From the NCBI RefSeq assembly GCF_003071065.1, contig NZ_QCXX01000002.1:434001-498000 (forward strand): 64,000 nt of DNA. Direction: 5' to 3'. Each line of letters begins with the position of its first letter. The first letter of the stretch is position 1. Below the pieces are notes generated by a model, which saw only the letters and a program-made list of their open reading frames with translations, was not told the DNA's origin and made no database searches. Origin of the DNA: Sphingobacterium athyrii. GTDB lineage: Bacteria > Bacteroidota > Bacteroidia > Sphingobacteriales > Sphingobacteriaceae. Both the position numbers and the translations under genes were made by a program. Shown here in pieces: positions 18,302 through 27,476 of this stretch.

Positions 18302-18829
18302 ATGAAACAGCCACTACAATCAGAAGCCTTTAACTTTGACCGAATACTTTTGTATAGCTTATATGCCGCTTTAATTTCTTTTGCTCTCATGTTCGCTAGC
18401 ACACTACTAATTGGCAATATCCATCCCTTATGGAATGCCATTCTCGTTATAGGTTTCCCGTACTCCTTGTTTGTTTCGAAAATAAAAACGAGTGGCGACA
18501 ATATGATTTTTGAAGAAAATCATATTGTTTTGAATGGAAATCGTATTGATTTTCAGGACATTGATTCTTATCATTTGTTTGACTCGTTGAAACTTTATTT
18601 TGTATTACGGATCAGGTTGAAAGCAGGCCGACAGCATATTCATTATCTTCCGGTTGAGATAAAACAGGATGTCGAAAAATATTTTGATAAAGCAGAAGTG
18701 AGAAGTGATAAGAGGTCCTTTGATTTTATTGCGCGGTATTTTATCTTGTTATATGTCCTGCCTTTTTTCACCTTTCTAGGATTAGCCTATTCATTAGGTA
18801 CGCGTTTGTATTATTTTTTACAGTATTGA
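18302..18829 (+). CDS. Hypothetical membrane protein with PH-like central domain
   Basis: The ATG at 18302 is preferred over the TTG at 18296. About 175 residues. Two N-terminal helices (around 20-60) are followed by a polar region, NMIFEENHIVLNGNRIDFQD, then beta-strand-like text and a final C-terminal helix. The layout resembles bacterial PH-domain membrane proteins. Function unknown. Confidence 0.65.
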   Translation: MKQPLQSEAFNFDRILLYSLYAALISFALMFASTLLIGNIHPLWNAILVIGFPYSLFVSKIKTSGDNMIFEENHIVLNGNRIDFQDIDSYHLFDSLKLYFVLRIRLKAGRQHIHYLPVEIKQDVEKYFDKAEVRSDKRSFDFIARYFILLYVLPFFTFLGLAYSLGTRLYYFLQY

Positions 18830-19089
18830 GAAAATCGGGAAGACCATCAAATCCGGTAGAAACAATAGGGCATAAAAGCAATACCTTAAAACCTTCAAAA
18901 ATGAACCAATTAACGTCAGCGCCTATTTGAAAATTTCGTTATTATAGACGGATATTCATTGTGCTCGGTCGAATATTAGACTGATCTAAAAGTGGATGAC
19001 ACATATTTTATATTTGGTTGTTGGGTTAAATATCGGAATATTTTCCTGATAGCTACTGCGTTTATTTAGACACTATTAATTTCAATAAC

Positions 19090-19632
19090 ATGAAAATAAT
19101 GAAAATGACAATCTTGACCCTGTTGGCCGGATCGACTTTAGCGATATCAAGCTGTGGAGCAGGGAAAGATCAGCCTGCAACACCGATTAATGCGGATCAG
19201 TTTGAAAAATTATATGAAAACAAAGACAATGACGGTAAACGATTTAGCCTGACGGGCTATCCTTATCTTAATAGCGATGTGACAGTTCGTAACGACATGG
19301 AAATTGCCGTTTCCTTGTTTTCTCAACCCAAAGGAAAGGGAGACTATATCGCCAGTATAGATTTGGGCTATAAGGATAATAAAAATGGGATGTATATTCC
19401 TGATAAGTTTACAGCCGACGATTTGCAGGTTTTTGATAAAGAAGGGAATAGTCTTGGCGTAAACGATAAAATTACTATATCTTTCGAAATGGAGCTGGAT
19501 ACCAGGCGCCCGCCAAGAACAGGGATCAAAAAATTAGAAAAAGATGAAAATGGCCATCCTAAAATGGTTGAGCAGAAACCGGCGTATTATGGCGATGGAC
19601 CATCTGATATTATTATCGAAAAGGCGAAATGA
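19090..19632 (+). CDS. Hypothetical lipoprotein
   Basis: A 180-residue protein with a signal ending in the lipobox AISSC at about residue 22. The mature part RFSLTGYPYLNSDVTVRNDM and the strands after it look like an OB-fold-type small beta domain, but I do not recognise a family. It shares orientation with the next two genes and may be co-transcribed with the lipoprotein at 19703. Confidence 0.72.
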   Translation: MKIMKMTILTLLAGSTLAISSCGAGKDQPATPINADQFEKLYENKDNDGKRFSLTGYPYLNSDVTVRNDMEIAVSLFSQPKGKGDYIASIDLGYKDNKNGMYIPDKFTADDLQVFDKEGNSLGVNDKITISFEMELDTRRPPRTGIKKLEKDENGHPKMVEQKPAYYGDGPSDIIIEKAK

Positions 19633-19702
19633 TTGTTTTTCTTATTGAATCAGGCATAGGGGTGATACATGAGTGATATTAAGAAGTTAAAACTTGATTG
19701 TT

Positions 19703-20497
19703 ATGCTGGCACTTGAAAATTACAAAATACTGTTGTTTGTATTAACGCTGCAATGCTGTGGGAACCATGTACAGAAAGCCGTGGACAGTACCATACATCT
19801 TACTGATGATGACAACGGAATTGTAAAATATAAAAGTGACTCAGCCAATGAATTGGTTTTAAACTTCCGTGATCACAGTTATTTTTATAAGGAAACAAAC
19901 TTACCTTTGAAAGCAGGAGAGGATGTGAGGTATGAAAATCAATCCAGGGGTACATTTGCAATCAGGAATGATACGTTGACTTTTTTCTCTTCAATGCCGT
20001 CGCAGGTAGATGTTACAACGGATTGGTCTACGAATACAGAATTTCTGCCCTTGTATCAAACCCATGAGGAAATTGATGCCAACAGCGTGAAGATCTATTT
20101 TGATAATATCGCTGAACCGCAATATTACCAGGCGTTTGAGTTTAAAAATGGAGGATTTGAAAAGCTTAGGGTGAAAAACTGTGTAATAGATGGGGACTTT
20201 GGTTGGATAGAGGCCGCAAAAGATAAGATCCCATTGCATCAATATTTACTTATTGAAAAGCCACAAAGCAATAAACTTTTAATTATTGACAGTCTGCAAG
20301 CGCAGAAAAGTTATTTTTTTGATTTTGATCATATCCCTTTTCGCTCATTTCACTTTTACACGCGAGCATATTGGAGTTATTACGATTTTACAGGCTTAAC
20401 ATTTGTCCGTACAGACAAGAAGCTTAAGCTAATTGACAAAAATAGGTTGGGGCGTTACCAGCATTCCGCTATGGATTTGATATTTTTAAAAAAATAG
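19703..20497 (+). CDS. Hypothetical lipoprotein
   Basis: The ATG at 19703 is preferred over the TTG at 19694. About 264 residues. The N-terminus MLALENYKILLFVLTLQCCG suggests a lipoprotein signal with Cys near residue 18-19. The rest is rich in aromatic and charged residues (for example FRSFHFYTRAYWSYYDFTGL). No family recognised. It lies 70 bp after the preceding lipoprotein gene. Confidence 0.68.
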   Translation: MLALENYKILLFVLTLQCCGNHVQKAVDSTIHLTDDDNGIVKYKSDSANELVLNFRDHSYFYKETNLPLKAGEDVRYENQSRGTFAIRNDTLTFFSSMPSQVDVTTDWSTNTEFLPLYQTHEEIDANSVKIYFDNIAEPQYYQAFEFKNGGFEKLRVKNCVIDGDFGWIEAAKDKIPLHQYLLIEKPQSNKLLIIDSLQAQKSYFFDFDHIPFRSFHFYTRAYWSYYDFTGLTFVRTDKKLKLIDKNRLGRYQHSAMDLIFLKK

Positions 20498-20593
20498 GGG
20501 AGTAAAGGTGATAACTACCGTTAAAGAGATTATTCTTCTGCAAGAATGGGGAGAATCGTATAAATTATTTGGATAAAAAGGGTAGATTAGTCA

Positions 20594-21394
20594 ATGAATA
20601 AAGAACAACAATATTTGGACATAAACCGAACATCCTGGAACAATAGAACAGATGCGCATCTTAATTCTGAGTTTTATGATCTTCCCAGCTTTCTGCAAGG
20701 GAGAAACTCGTTAAATGAGATCGAGTTAGGTTTACTTGGTAATCTGGAGGGTAAAACTGTTTTGCATTTACAGTGTCACTTTGGCCAGGACACCATTTCA
20801 CTGAGCAGGCTAGGCGCGGAGGTGACCGGAATGGATCTGTCCGATAAGGCAATTGACAGTGCGCGAAAAATAGCTGAACAGACAAATGCCAATGTTCACT
20901 TTATCTGTTGTGACATATACGATCTACCGAATCATTTGGATCAGCAATTTGATTTTGTTTTTACGAGTTATGGTACAATTGGCTGGTTGCCAGATTTGGA
21001 TAAATGGGCACATGTCGTTTCCAGGTTTTTGAAACCCAATGGGAAATTTGTATTTGTTGAATTCCATCCTGTCGTTTGGATGTTCGACGATAATTTTGAG
21101 AAAGTTGGTTATAGGTATTTTAATTCTGGAGCGATTATAGAAACAGAAACTGGAACCTATGCGGATAAAAATGCAGCTATAAAACAGGAATATGTGATGT
21201 GGAACCATAGCATAAGCGAAGTGGTGAATAATTTGATCAAAAATGGACTCCGTATCACAAAACTTGATGAATTTGATTATTCACCTTATAATTGTTTTAA
21301 AGGGACGGTTGAATTTGAAAAGAATAAATATCGGATTGAACAGCTTGAAGACAAAATTCCTATGGTTTATGCTGTGGTAGCCGTAAAAGATTAA
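20594..21394 (+). CDS. Class I SAM-dependent methyltransferase
   Basis: A 266-residue cytosolic protein. Motif I is in KTVLHLQCHFGQDTISLSRL (about residues 54-73; the usual GxG is CHFGQ), followed by GAEVTGMDLSDKAIDSARK and FDFVFTSYGTIGWLPDLDKW. The C-terminal part FVEFHPVVWMFDDNFEKVGY is typical of a subgroup annotated only as methyltransferase domain protein. The substrate is unknown. Confidence 0.88.
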   Translation: MNKEQQYLDINRTSWNNRTDAHLNSEFYDLPSFLQGRNSLNEIELGLLGNLEGKTVLHLQCHFGQDTISLSRLGAEVTGMDLSDKAIDSARKIAEQTNANVHFICCDIYDLPNHLDQQFDFVFTSYGTIGWLPDLDKWAHVVSRFLKPNGKFVFVEFHPVVWMFDDNFEKVGYRYFNSGAIIETETGTYADKNAAIKQEYVMWNHSISEVVNNLIKNGLRITKLDEFDYSPYNCFKGTVEFEKNKYRIEQLEDKIPMVYAVVAVKD

Positions 21395-21743
21395 CGATTG
21401 GTTTTTTGTAATGAAAACGAGGTAGTTATGATCAAAGTACGAGAAATAAGTGTGATGCGCCAAGTGCAACTGTCGCGGAATTTGCTTGTCGTTTGGTCAA
21501 TCTATTGATTTTTATAGACTTGAAGGTCTTGAAGAGGATGATATATTATTGATAGCTAAAATAATTAGTATTTTAATGTTTTCTTTTGTATATTTACATG
21601 TTCCATTTGCTGCACTATAATGCTATTGATTGATTTATTGTTAGATTGGTGGCAGCGATAGATTAGGGAACCCATATTTGTTTATGAGCTTTAGATAAGC
21701 CGAACATTTTTTTGATAGAATAATAAATTTTGAGTTGCTTGTC
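21395..21743. other. 349-bp intergenic region, nothing recognised
   Basis: AT-rich DNA with no convincing open frame, hairpin terminator or consensus promoter that I can see. Confidence 0.5.
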
Positions 21744-22001
21744 ATGGAAGAGACGATTGGACAGTTAGATACATCCTATAAAGGGCAGATATTTCGCATT
21801 ACATTTAAAGAAAAGGATTTTCAGGTTCAGCTCTTAAAAAAAAGCCCTACCAAAGACGAAACAGCGCTGGAAGTATTGTTAGATGGCGGGCTACAAACAT
21901 TGGTAAAGAAAAAAGAGAGATGGTCTTTTCTCCAAAATGATTTAGATCAGGATCTAGCAAATCACATCTGGCGGGCCATCTCTCTCCGATATAGGCTTTG
22001 A
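21744..22001 (+). CDS. Small hypothetical protein
   Basis: An 85-residue soluble protein from the ATG at 21744 (the TTG at 21735 is less likely). The text GQIFRITFKEKDFQVQLLKK suggests a beta-sheet start, followed by WSFLQNDLDQDLANHIWRAI. Unrecognised. It is convergent with the next gene. Confidence 0.6.
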   Translation: MEETIGQLDTSYKGQIFRITFKEKDFQVQLLKKSPTKDETALEVLLDGGLQTLVKKKERWSFLQNDLDQDLANHIWRAISLRYRL

Positions 22002-22022
22002 TATGAATCAAATTAAGGTTGC

Positions 22023-22559
22023 TTAATTTACTCCAGCGGCGATAAGTTCGGTTGTAAGTCCTAAAAATCGCAGTAAGTCATTGCTGTCAAAAATTAGCGT
22101 AGCATAATGCTTTCCTTTTTTAAAGGTGAGTTTTGTACCACCTGGAAATGTGCTTCCAGCTTCCATTTTTTCTGTTTTAGCATCATATACGCTAAATTTT
22201 GCTTTGCTCTCCTTTAGGGTTGTTTTGTTGATCACAAGATTGAAAGGAAGCCCCGCTACGATGAGTGGTTTATCGTCCGGAATATCAAAAGATACTTCAT
22301 TAATAGTATTATTTTTTCCAAGACTAGCATACAGTTCCAGTCCGGATTTTGTTAGCCATTTGGCATATTTTTCTTCATTTGCATCTTCGTAGTAAACGGT
22401 CTTCGTATTTAATGCAGTTTCAATCTTCTGTGCTGTTTGCGGAAAAATAAATTCTGAATTCTTATTTAATAGCGAATTTAAACCTGCATTGTTTTGCGAA
22501 AATGCGCTTAAGGTCAATAGCAAGAAGAACATATTCAATGTTAGTGTTTTTAGTGTCAT
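22023..22559 (-). CDS. Secreted hypothetical protein
   Basis: The start at 22559 (MTLKTLTLNMFFLLLTLSAF) gives a proper signal peptide; the longer frame to 22679 does not. About 178 residues. The mature protein contains FNLVINKTTLKESKAKFSVY and FPGGTKLTFKKGKHYATLIF, a repeated strand pattern. No family recognised. Confidence 0.68.
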   Translation of the reverse strand: MTLKTLTLNMFFLLLTLSAFSQNNAGLNSLLNKNSEFIFPQTAQKIETALNTKTVYYEDANEEKYAKWLTKSGLELYASLGKNNTINEVSFDIPDDKPLIVAGLPFNLVINKTTLKESKAKFSVYDAKTEKMEAGSTFPGGTKLTFKKGKHYATLIFDSNDLLRFLGLTTELIAAGVN

Positions 22560-22723
22560 AACGATCTTATTAAATTTTGAAAATATGATAATTAAAGATA
22601 TTAAAAAATCAGTCAAATGAGCAAAAAGAAAAGAATGGCAAAATAGGCTGAGATTGCTCTCGATTCCAGTTGTTAACAATAACTAAGCCTAAGCGTCTGA
22701 TGCATTTTTGAGTACCACTATCG

Positions 22724-23608
22724 CTATATTGACGGGCTACGGGATATTTCTTTTGTCTTTAAAGCATTGAGATATATCCTGACATCCGCTTCAAGTTTTG
22801 TGGGATATTCATAGGTTAACTTACTTGCAAGCTCCCTACCGATCGCTGCGACGAGGTCTGCCATTGCAAATAATGCCCTCCAGTTTTCATTTATATCACT
22901 GCCTGAAAAGGTTTGGATTACTTTCTCCCAGGTCTGCCGGGGTAAATATTTCTCAAATAGACGCCCGTGTTTATTGGTTGTGATGTTCCATTCATGCTGG
23001 CTGGCTATATCCCACTCAATTAATGGTACCAGATAACTGGTACGTATATTATCTTCGGACATAAATTTCGCATAAAAAATATCCTTTCTAACGAGACACT
23101 TGGCTACATAGGTGCAGTCCCACCAAAAGTCATTGAGCAGCTGCTCGAATTTTTGTGCTGTAGGCCTTTTGATGACTGATACCTGATATGTCGGTTTTTG
23201 GAGCGTCTGTGTTATGCCTTCCTTATCTATAAGTACTTTGTAGCCAATATCCCAGTCTTCAGGTAAGTGCTCTTGGTGAACCTCTTCTAAAAAATTTGAT
23301 TTACTGTATAATTTAAAATCAACTTTTGTATGATCAGCGTATAAAACCATCTTCATTGCGTGTTTGTACTCGAAGTAGCTTTCATCCTCTTCAACCATGG
23401 CAATAGGGGTACCAAAGTTATTTATCCAATTCTTATCCAGAATATAGTTTGTATTGTCATCAAATACAAGTTCGATATCTAGATCACTTAATTCATCGAT
23501 TGAAGCCAGAGGATTTACCAATGAACTTGTCAGGAGGACTGCGCAGATATCCGGATTGTTTTGCGACCAATCAATAATTTGCCTTAATTTTTCTTCACGA
23601 GTTTGCAT
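22724..23608 (-). CDS. Aminoglycoside 6-adenylyltransferase-like (AadK family) protein
   Basis: The start is placed at 23608 (MQTREEKLRQIIDWSQNNP), which aligns with AadK N-termini; the frame extends upstream without support. About 294 residues. The nucleotidyltransferase core has SDLDIELVF (catalytic Asp pair), and KVDFKLYS gives the third Asp. The usual L-N-G-S-R-A-N loop before it reads LLTSSLVNP, losing the Gly-Ser. WDCTYVAKCLVRKDIFYAKF is the conserved helical region. Family members add AMP to streptomycin. With the altered loop, resistance activity is doubtful. Confidence 0.82.
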   Translation of the reverse strand: MQTREEKLRQIIDWSQNNPDICAVLLTSSLVNPLASIDELSDLDIELVFDDNTNYILDKNWINNFGTPIAMVEEDESYFEYKHAMKMVLYADHTKVDFKLYSKSNFLEEVHQEHLPEDWDIGYKVLIDKEGITQTLQKPTYQVSVIKRPTAQKFEQLLNDFWWDCTYVAKCLVRKDIFYAKFMSEDNIRTSYLVPLIEWDIASQHEWNITTNKHGRLFEKYLPRQTWEKVIQTFSGSDINENWRALFAMADLVAAIGRELASKLTYEYPTKLEADVRIYLNALKTKEISRSPSI

Positions 23609-23979
23609 GCGTTTAAATTTATTGATAAATACTGCCCTATTATTTGCCGGCGGCATGTCGCTGATCTTTTTTCCAAAAGATTCGGAGCGGCGAATATCAA
23701 AAATATACGAAAAATTTGTCTGCGTGACAAAGTCATAACAAATCAGCTGTTCCAAATTTCTGCCTGATCCGATATTTGTTGAACCGTACGCCTTTAGATT
23801 TTACATGTAGTAAAATTGGCAATCTTTCTTGTATATTTTATAATTGCAGGTATATGACTTTCTAGATGCCTTGGAAAATACATTAAATAGCATATTTTTA
23901 GTGCAGATTTAACTATTTAATCTATTTACTTTTAGTAATTTAAAGGTTTGCGAGTAATGTCACGGAAAATGCTATTTAT
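23609..23979. other. 371-bp intergenic region, nothing recognised
   Basis: AT-rich DNA between two minus-strand genes. It presumably carries the promoter of the aadK-like gene, but no clear element or terminator is visible. Confidence 0.4.
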
Positions 23980-24468
23980 TTAGAAACCGAAGAGTCCGCT
24001 GAAAATAACAAGACAATAGATTCCTATCACTAAGAAGAGATTGATGCATAATGCTGCATAATTCTTTTTAGCAAGCAATCGCATTGATTCTATCGCAGTA
24101 TAAATAATAAGTGGTATTCCAAAACCGAGCAGCTCAAAATAGAGTAAATAACCCGCGCCCAGACGATCAGTTTCTTTATCTATAAACCATTGGGAAATAA
24201 CGATGATCAGGGCAATAAATAAGAGGACACTCAATCTGACCAAGAGATGTTTTCTTAACTTTCTATCCTTTAAAATCGGTCTTTTGACAAGAAAGACCGT
24301 CCCTACGAAATACAGTATTAGGAATATAATCCCCAGAAACTGTCGGAATGCGTAAGATACATCAAACCAGCCATTCGTATAAAGTAATCCGATAATTAGC
24401 GTTGATGAAAGAAAATAACCTATAGTTTTATAATTCATTTCGTGAAATAGCTGTTTTTTATGGTTCAC
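23980..24468 (-). CDS. Hypothetical membrane protein
   Basis: A 162-residue protein, possibly starting at the internal MNYKTIGYFL (24438). Five hydrophobic segments are visible: residues about 15-30, 42-60, 75-93, 108-122 and 140-160. No motif recognised. Confidence 0.62.
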   Translation of the reverse strand: MNHKKQLFHEMNYKTIGYFLSSTLIIGLLYTNGWFDVSYAFRQFLGIIFLILYFVGTVFLVKRPILKDRKLRKHLLVRLSVLLFIALIIVISQWFIDKETDRLGAGYLLYFELLGFGIPLIIYTAIESMRLLAKKNYAALCINLFLVIGIYCLVIFSGLFGF

Positions 24469-24650
24469 TATAAAGCCTTTTTGCAGGAAAGACGTTGTTT
24501 ATGCCAGTAATTTAAGGATAAATCATGATTATGGCAAAATAGTCCTCCAACATAAGGTGTAAAATCATTTTTTGGAAATCGTAGTTCTGGTCGGGGGGCC
24601 ACATGAGTATTGGTAATATTGATTTATATCAATTGTTCTATTGCTTTAAT

Positions 24651-24683
24651 TTGCATTTTTTGCAATATTGTGCAATAATATGC
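24651..24683. promoter_or_regulatory. Candidate DeoR operator upstream of the MFS gene
   Basis: TTGCAATATTGTGCAATAAT starts at 24660: two TTGCAA-like half sites in the same direction, 10 bp apart, with a further TTGCAT at 24651. The arrangement matches 26604-26638 in front of the HAD and DeoR genes. Confidence 0.55.
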
Positions 24684-24757
24684 TTTATTATTGATAGTTT
24701 TGTGTACTGAGCCTAGACAAGTCTATCGCTATACTATTTTAGTTTATCTCAATTTAT

Positions 24758-25957
24758 ATGGAAATTAAATCATTGCCCATTCGTCCGGATACAGCGCGAA
24801 ATGCTGTTAGGTTTATCTTTTTTGTGTGCGGGCTGGGGCTTGCCAGTTGGGCGCCTGTCGTTCCTTATGTTAAACAGAGACTCGGTATAGATGATGGTGT
24901 GTTGGGGCTTTTGATGCTTCTTATAGGTGGTGGAGCGCTTTTTATCATGCCATTTTCGACCGTTCTTCTAAATAAGTTTGGAACAAGAAAAATTATCTTT
25001 ATTTCGGGCATCACACTGGGACTTATCTTGCCAATGTTGTTAATAGCTAATTCCATAATCACTATGGGGATTACGTTATTCTGTTTTGGTATGTGCATGG
25101 GAGGAATAGAGGTTTCGGCAAACGCACATTCGATCCTGATCCAAAAACTTTTTGACCGGCCAATTTTATCCGGCCTGCATGGCATCTTTAGCGTTGGGGG
25201 ATTAACGGGATCGCTCGGTTTAGGACTATTGATAAAGCTGGGATTTCAGGCAACTTATGCCATGTTGTCGATCTCCTTATTGATTGTTATCATTATGTTT
25301 GTCATGTACCGTAGATTGTATGCGCATGATGATGAAACGCGCATTAATAGCCATCACGACGATAAGGAAATGGCAGTGGGCCAGTCCAAATGGGCAGGTT
25401 GGTTCAATTTACATGTTTTATTTCTGGGTATGCTCTGTTTTTGTGCTTATCTCTCCGAAGGTTCGATGCTGGATTGGAGTGCCGTATTTTTGCATGAGGA
25501 AAAAAAAGCACCGCTTGAAATTGCGGGTATAGGATATGCGGCATTTTCTATCGCCATGGCCACAATGCGACTTTTTGGTGACGTGCTTGTCGTTCGGTTA
25601 GATCATCGTGTTGTTGTGGTCGGAGGGGGACTCTTAGCGGTATTCGGTCTGTTGATAGCTGTTTTATCACCCTCTTATTGGGGGGCATTGGTAGGATTTA
25701 TTCTTCTGGGTTTCGGGGCTTCGAATATCGTTCCGATTTTATTTAGTCATGCCGGAAATTAAAAAGGAGTAGGGGCTTCGGCAAGTATTCCGGTGATGTC
25801 AACCTTAGGGCATTCAGGGCAATTATTGGGACCTGCCTTGCTGGGCGGAGTCGCACAGTTTTATGGAATTTCAACTTCGCTTATGGTGGTGGCTTTTCTT
25901 ATGCTTTTGCTTTCAGTTTCTTATTGGATCTATTGGAAATTTCAGACTGGAAAATAA
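24758..25957 (+). pseudogene. YbjJ-like MFS transporter interrupted by one in-frame stop
   Basis: The frame encodes a major facilitator protein starting MEIKSLPIRPDTARNAVRFI, with helices including FVCGLGLASWAPVVPYVKQR and MGITLFCFGMCMGGIEVSAN. It stops at TAA 25760-25762 after LLGFGASNIVPILFSHAGN. The same frame continues for 65 codons to 25957 (KGVGASASIPVMSTLGHSGQ, then two more helices). YbjJ-type carriers have this continuation, so a CAA-to-TAA change is the simplest cause. A 334-residue product lacking the last two helices would probably not work. Shared operator-like repeats link it to the HAD and DeoR genes. Confidence 0.85.
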
Positions 25958-25968
25958 AATCCAGTAAG

Positions 25969-26008
25969 CTATAGCTGGCAAATTAATCTTGCGATTGGCC
26001 AGCTGTAG
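25969..26008. terminator. Hairpin between convergent MFS and HAD genes
   Basis: Arms CTATAGCTGGC (25969-25979) and GCCAGCTGTAG (25998-26008), one mismatch. It lies just after the second, full-length stop of the MFS frame, consistent with 25957 being the ancestral gene end. Confidence 0.6.
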
Positions 26009-26030
26009 TTTAACCGTTGGACGTCTTATT

Positions 26031-26564
26031 TTAGAGATCAGCGGTAAAAAAACGATGTGCGTCCGTCCAGTTCTTCAATCTTTCAAACCGGTGCTCATTG
26101 ACATTGTGAAATGTATCAAATAAAAGCCCTTTTCCAGAAAAGCTGTCTAAATTTTTTAGATGATCGTCAATGAGAAAATCGGTGTCTATAATGCCTTTAC
26201 TCCCACAGAACACAATGTTTTTCCAAGAAATAAATGGAAAATATTCCTGTAGCCATTCCCGTTTCTCTAAAAGACTATTTGGAAATTCCATCGCGGCGGA
26301 TACAACAAAAATATCGTAATAATGCTGTAATTCTTTCACCACGTCTTGTGCATCTTGTGCAACGGGAATGCTGCGGAAAAAGCCCGGTTTATGCAAATAT
26401 CTTAAGACTGCCGTTTTATCAGGTAAACAATCCGCTTCTTTTAGTCCCACGATATCGTTCTCATTTATCCGTATACCAGTTTCATCAAAATAATGTGAAA
26501 GATAATGCCGTTGGATGTCTGCGAGTACACCGTCCATATCGATGGAAATTGTCTTTTTTATCAT
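26031..26564 (-). CDS. 5'(3')-deoxyribonucleotidase-like HAD phosphatase (NT5C family)
   Basis: The start at 26564 (MIKKTISIDMDGVLADIQRH) puts the HAD motif I DMDGVLAD at about residues 9-16. About 177 residues. Motif II is FVVSAAMEFPNS and motif III/IV is DFLIDDHLKNL. The family dephosphorylates (deoxy)nucleoside monophosphates. It is divergent from the DeoR regulator and convergent with the broken MFS gene. In E. coli, ybjJ sits beside a HAD phosphatase (ybjI), so the association may be functional. Confidence 0.85.
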   Translation of the reverse strand: MIKKTISIDMDGVLADIQRHYLSHYFDETGIRINENDIVGLKEADCLPDKTAVLRYLHKPGFFRSIPVAQDAQDVVKELQHYYDIFVVSAAMEFPNSLLEKREWLQEYFPFISWKNIVFCGSKGIIDTDFLIDDHLKNLDSFSGKGLLFDTFHNVNEHRFERLKNWTDAHRFFTADL

Positions 26565-26603
26565 AATTTTTATTTTTATTATGGCACAAATGTAATCATA
26601 TAA

Positions 26604-26638
26604 TTGCAAAATATTGCAATTATAGCAGTTTTTTGCAA
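26604..26638. promoter_or_regulatory. Candidate DeoR operator in the divergent HAD/deoR promoter region
   Basis: TTGCAA occurs at 26604-26609, 26614-26619 and 26633-26638. The first two are one helical turn (10 bp) apart, as in the site upstream of the MFS gene. The block lies between the divergent starts at 26564 and 26675. Confidence 0.6.
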
Positions 26639-26674
26639 TTTATTTTATTCTGTTAAATCTATATATTTGTTCCT

Positions 26675-27421
26675 ATGCTAAAGTACGATCGTCTACAAAC
26701 CATTTTAGATATCACCAATAGGGAGGGGTCGGTTTCATTTCAGACCTTGAGTAAAAAGCTTTCGGTATCCGAAGATACCATACGGAGAGATATTAAGGAA
26801 TTGAATGATCGGGATCTTCTTCGCGGGGTAAGGGGGGGAGCGCACAGCATTGTTCAAAAAAAATACCATTATCGTGATCGCGAGAAGGCGGGGTTGGAAC
26901 AGAAAAGGATCATTGCGCAAAAAGCACTATCATTGATTAAAAATGATCAGGTACTTTTTTTCGATGGAGGTACATCCATTTTAGAGTTAACTAAAATTTT
27001 ACCGAAGGATCTTAAGGTTACGATCATTACGAATAGCTTTCCTGTTGCGAGTGTAATTGAGGACCATCCTTTGATAGAAATAATATTTTTGGGAGGCAGG
27101 CTTTACAAATCGGCCTTTACAACATTTGGCAATACGACGTTGGAAAGTATCGCTAATTTTAGGGCTGATTTATATTTCTTGGGTGTTTGTTCGATTACTC
27201 CCGAAAATTTATCGTGCAATTATCAGGAGGATGCCGAAACAAAGCGGGCGATGATGAAACAGAGCGTCCGGATCGTTGGATTGTGTACATCGGATAAATT
27301 TGATACGGAGTCAAATTTTATCATTGATGAGACCAAAAAGCTTGATATCATCGTCACGGAGAACGATTCAACGAGCCCACAGATGAATAAATATATCGCA
27401 CAGGGAATTGAATTGATTTAA
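26675..27421 (+). CDS. DeoR-family transcriptional regulator
   Basis: A 248-residue repressor. The N-terminal winged helix-turn-helix reads LSKKLSVSEDTIRRDIKELN (about residues 25-44) followed by the DLLRGVRGGA wing. The C-terminal DeoRC sensor domain contains LFFDGGTSILELTKILP (about 93-109) and IFLGGRLYKSAFTTFG, which bind a phosphorylated sugar or nucleotide effector. It probably controls itself, the divergent HAD phosphatase and the MFS transporter through the shared TTGCAA repeats. Confidence 0.92.
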   Translation: MLKYDRLQTILDITNREGSVSFQTLSKKLSVSEDTIRRDIKELNDRDLLRGVRGGAHSIVQKKYHYRDREKAGLEQKRIIAQKALSLIKNDQVLFFDGGTSILELTKILPKDLKVTIITNSFPVASVIEDHPLIEIIFLGGRLYKSAFTTFGNTTLESIANFRADLYFLGVCSITPENLSCNYQEDAETKRAMMKQSVRIVGLCTSDKFDTESNFIIDETKKLDIIVTENDSTSPQMNKYIAQGIELI

Positions 27422-27441
27422 GCAATCAATGATAGCAGGTT

Positions 27442-27466
27442 AAAAGAGGTTACTATAACCTCTTTT
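27442..27466. terminator. Bidirectional terminator between deoR and yceI
   Basis: Perfect arms AAAAGAGGTTA and TAACCTCTTTT around a 3-nt loop. Confidence 0.8.
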
Positions 27467-27476
27467 GTTCTGAAAG

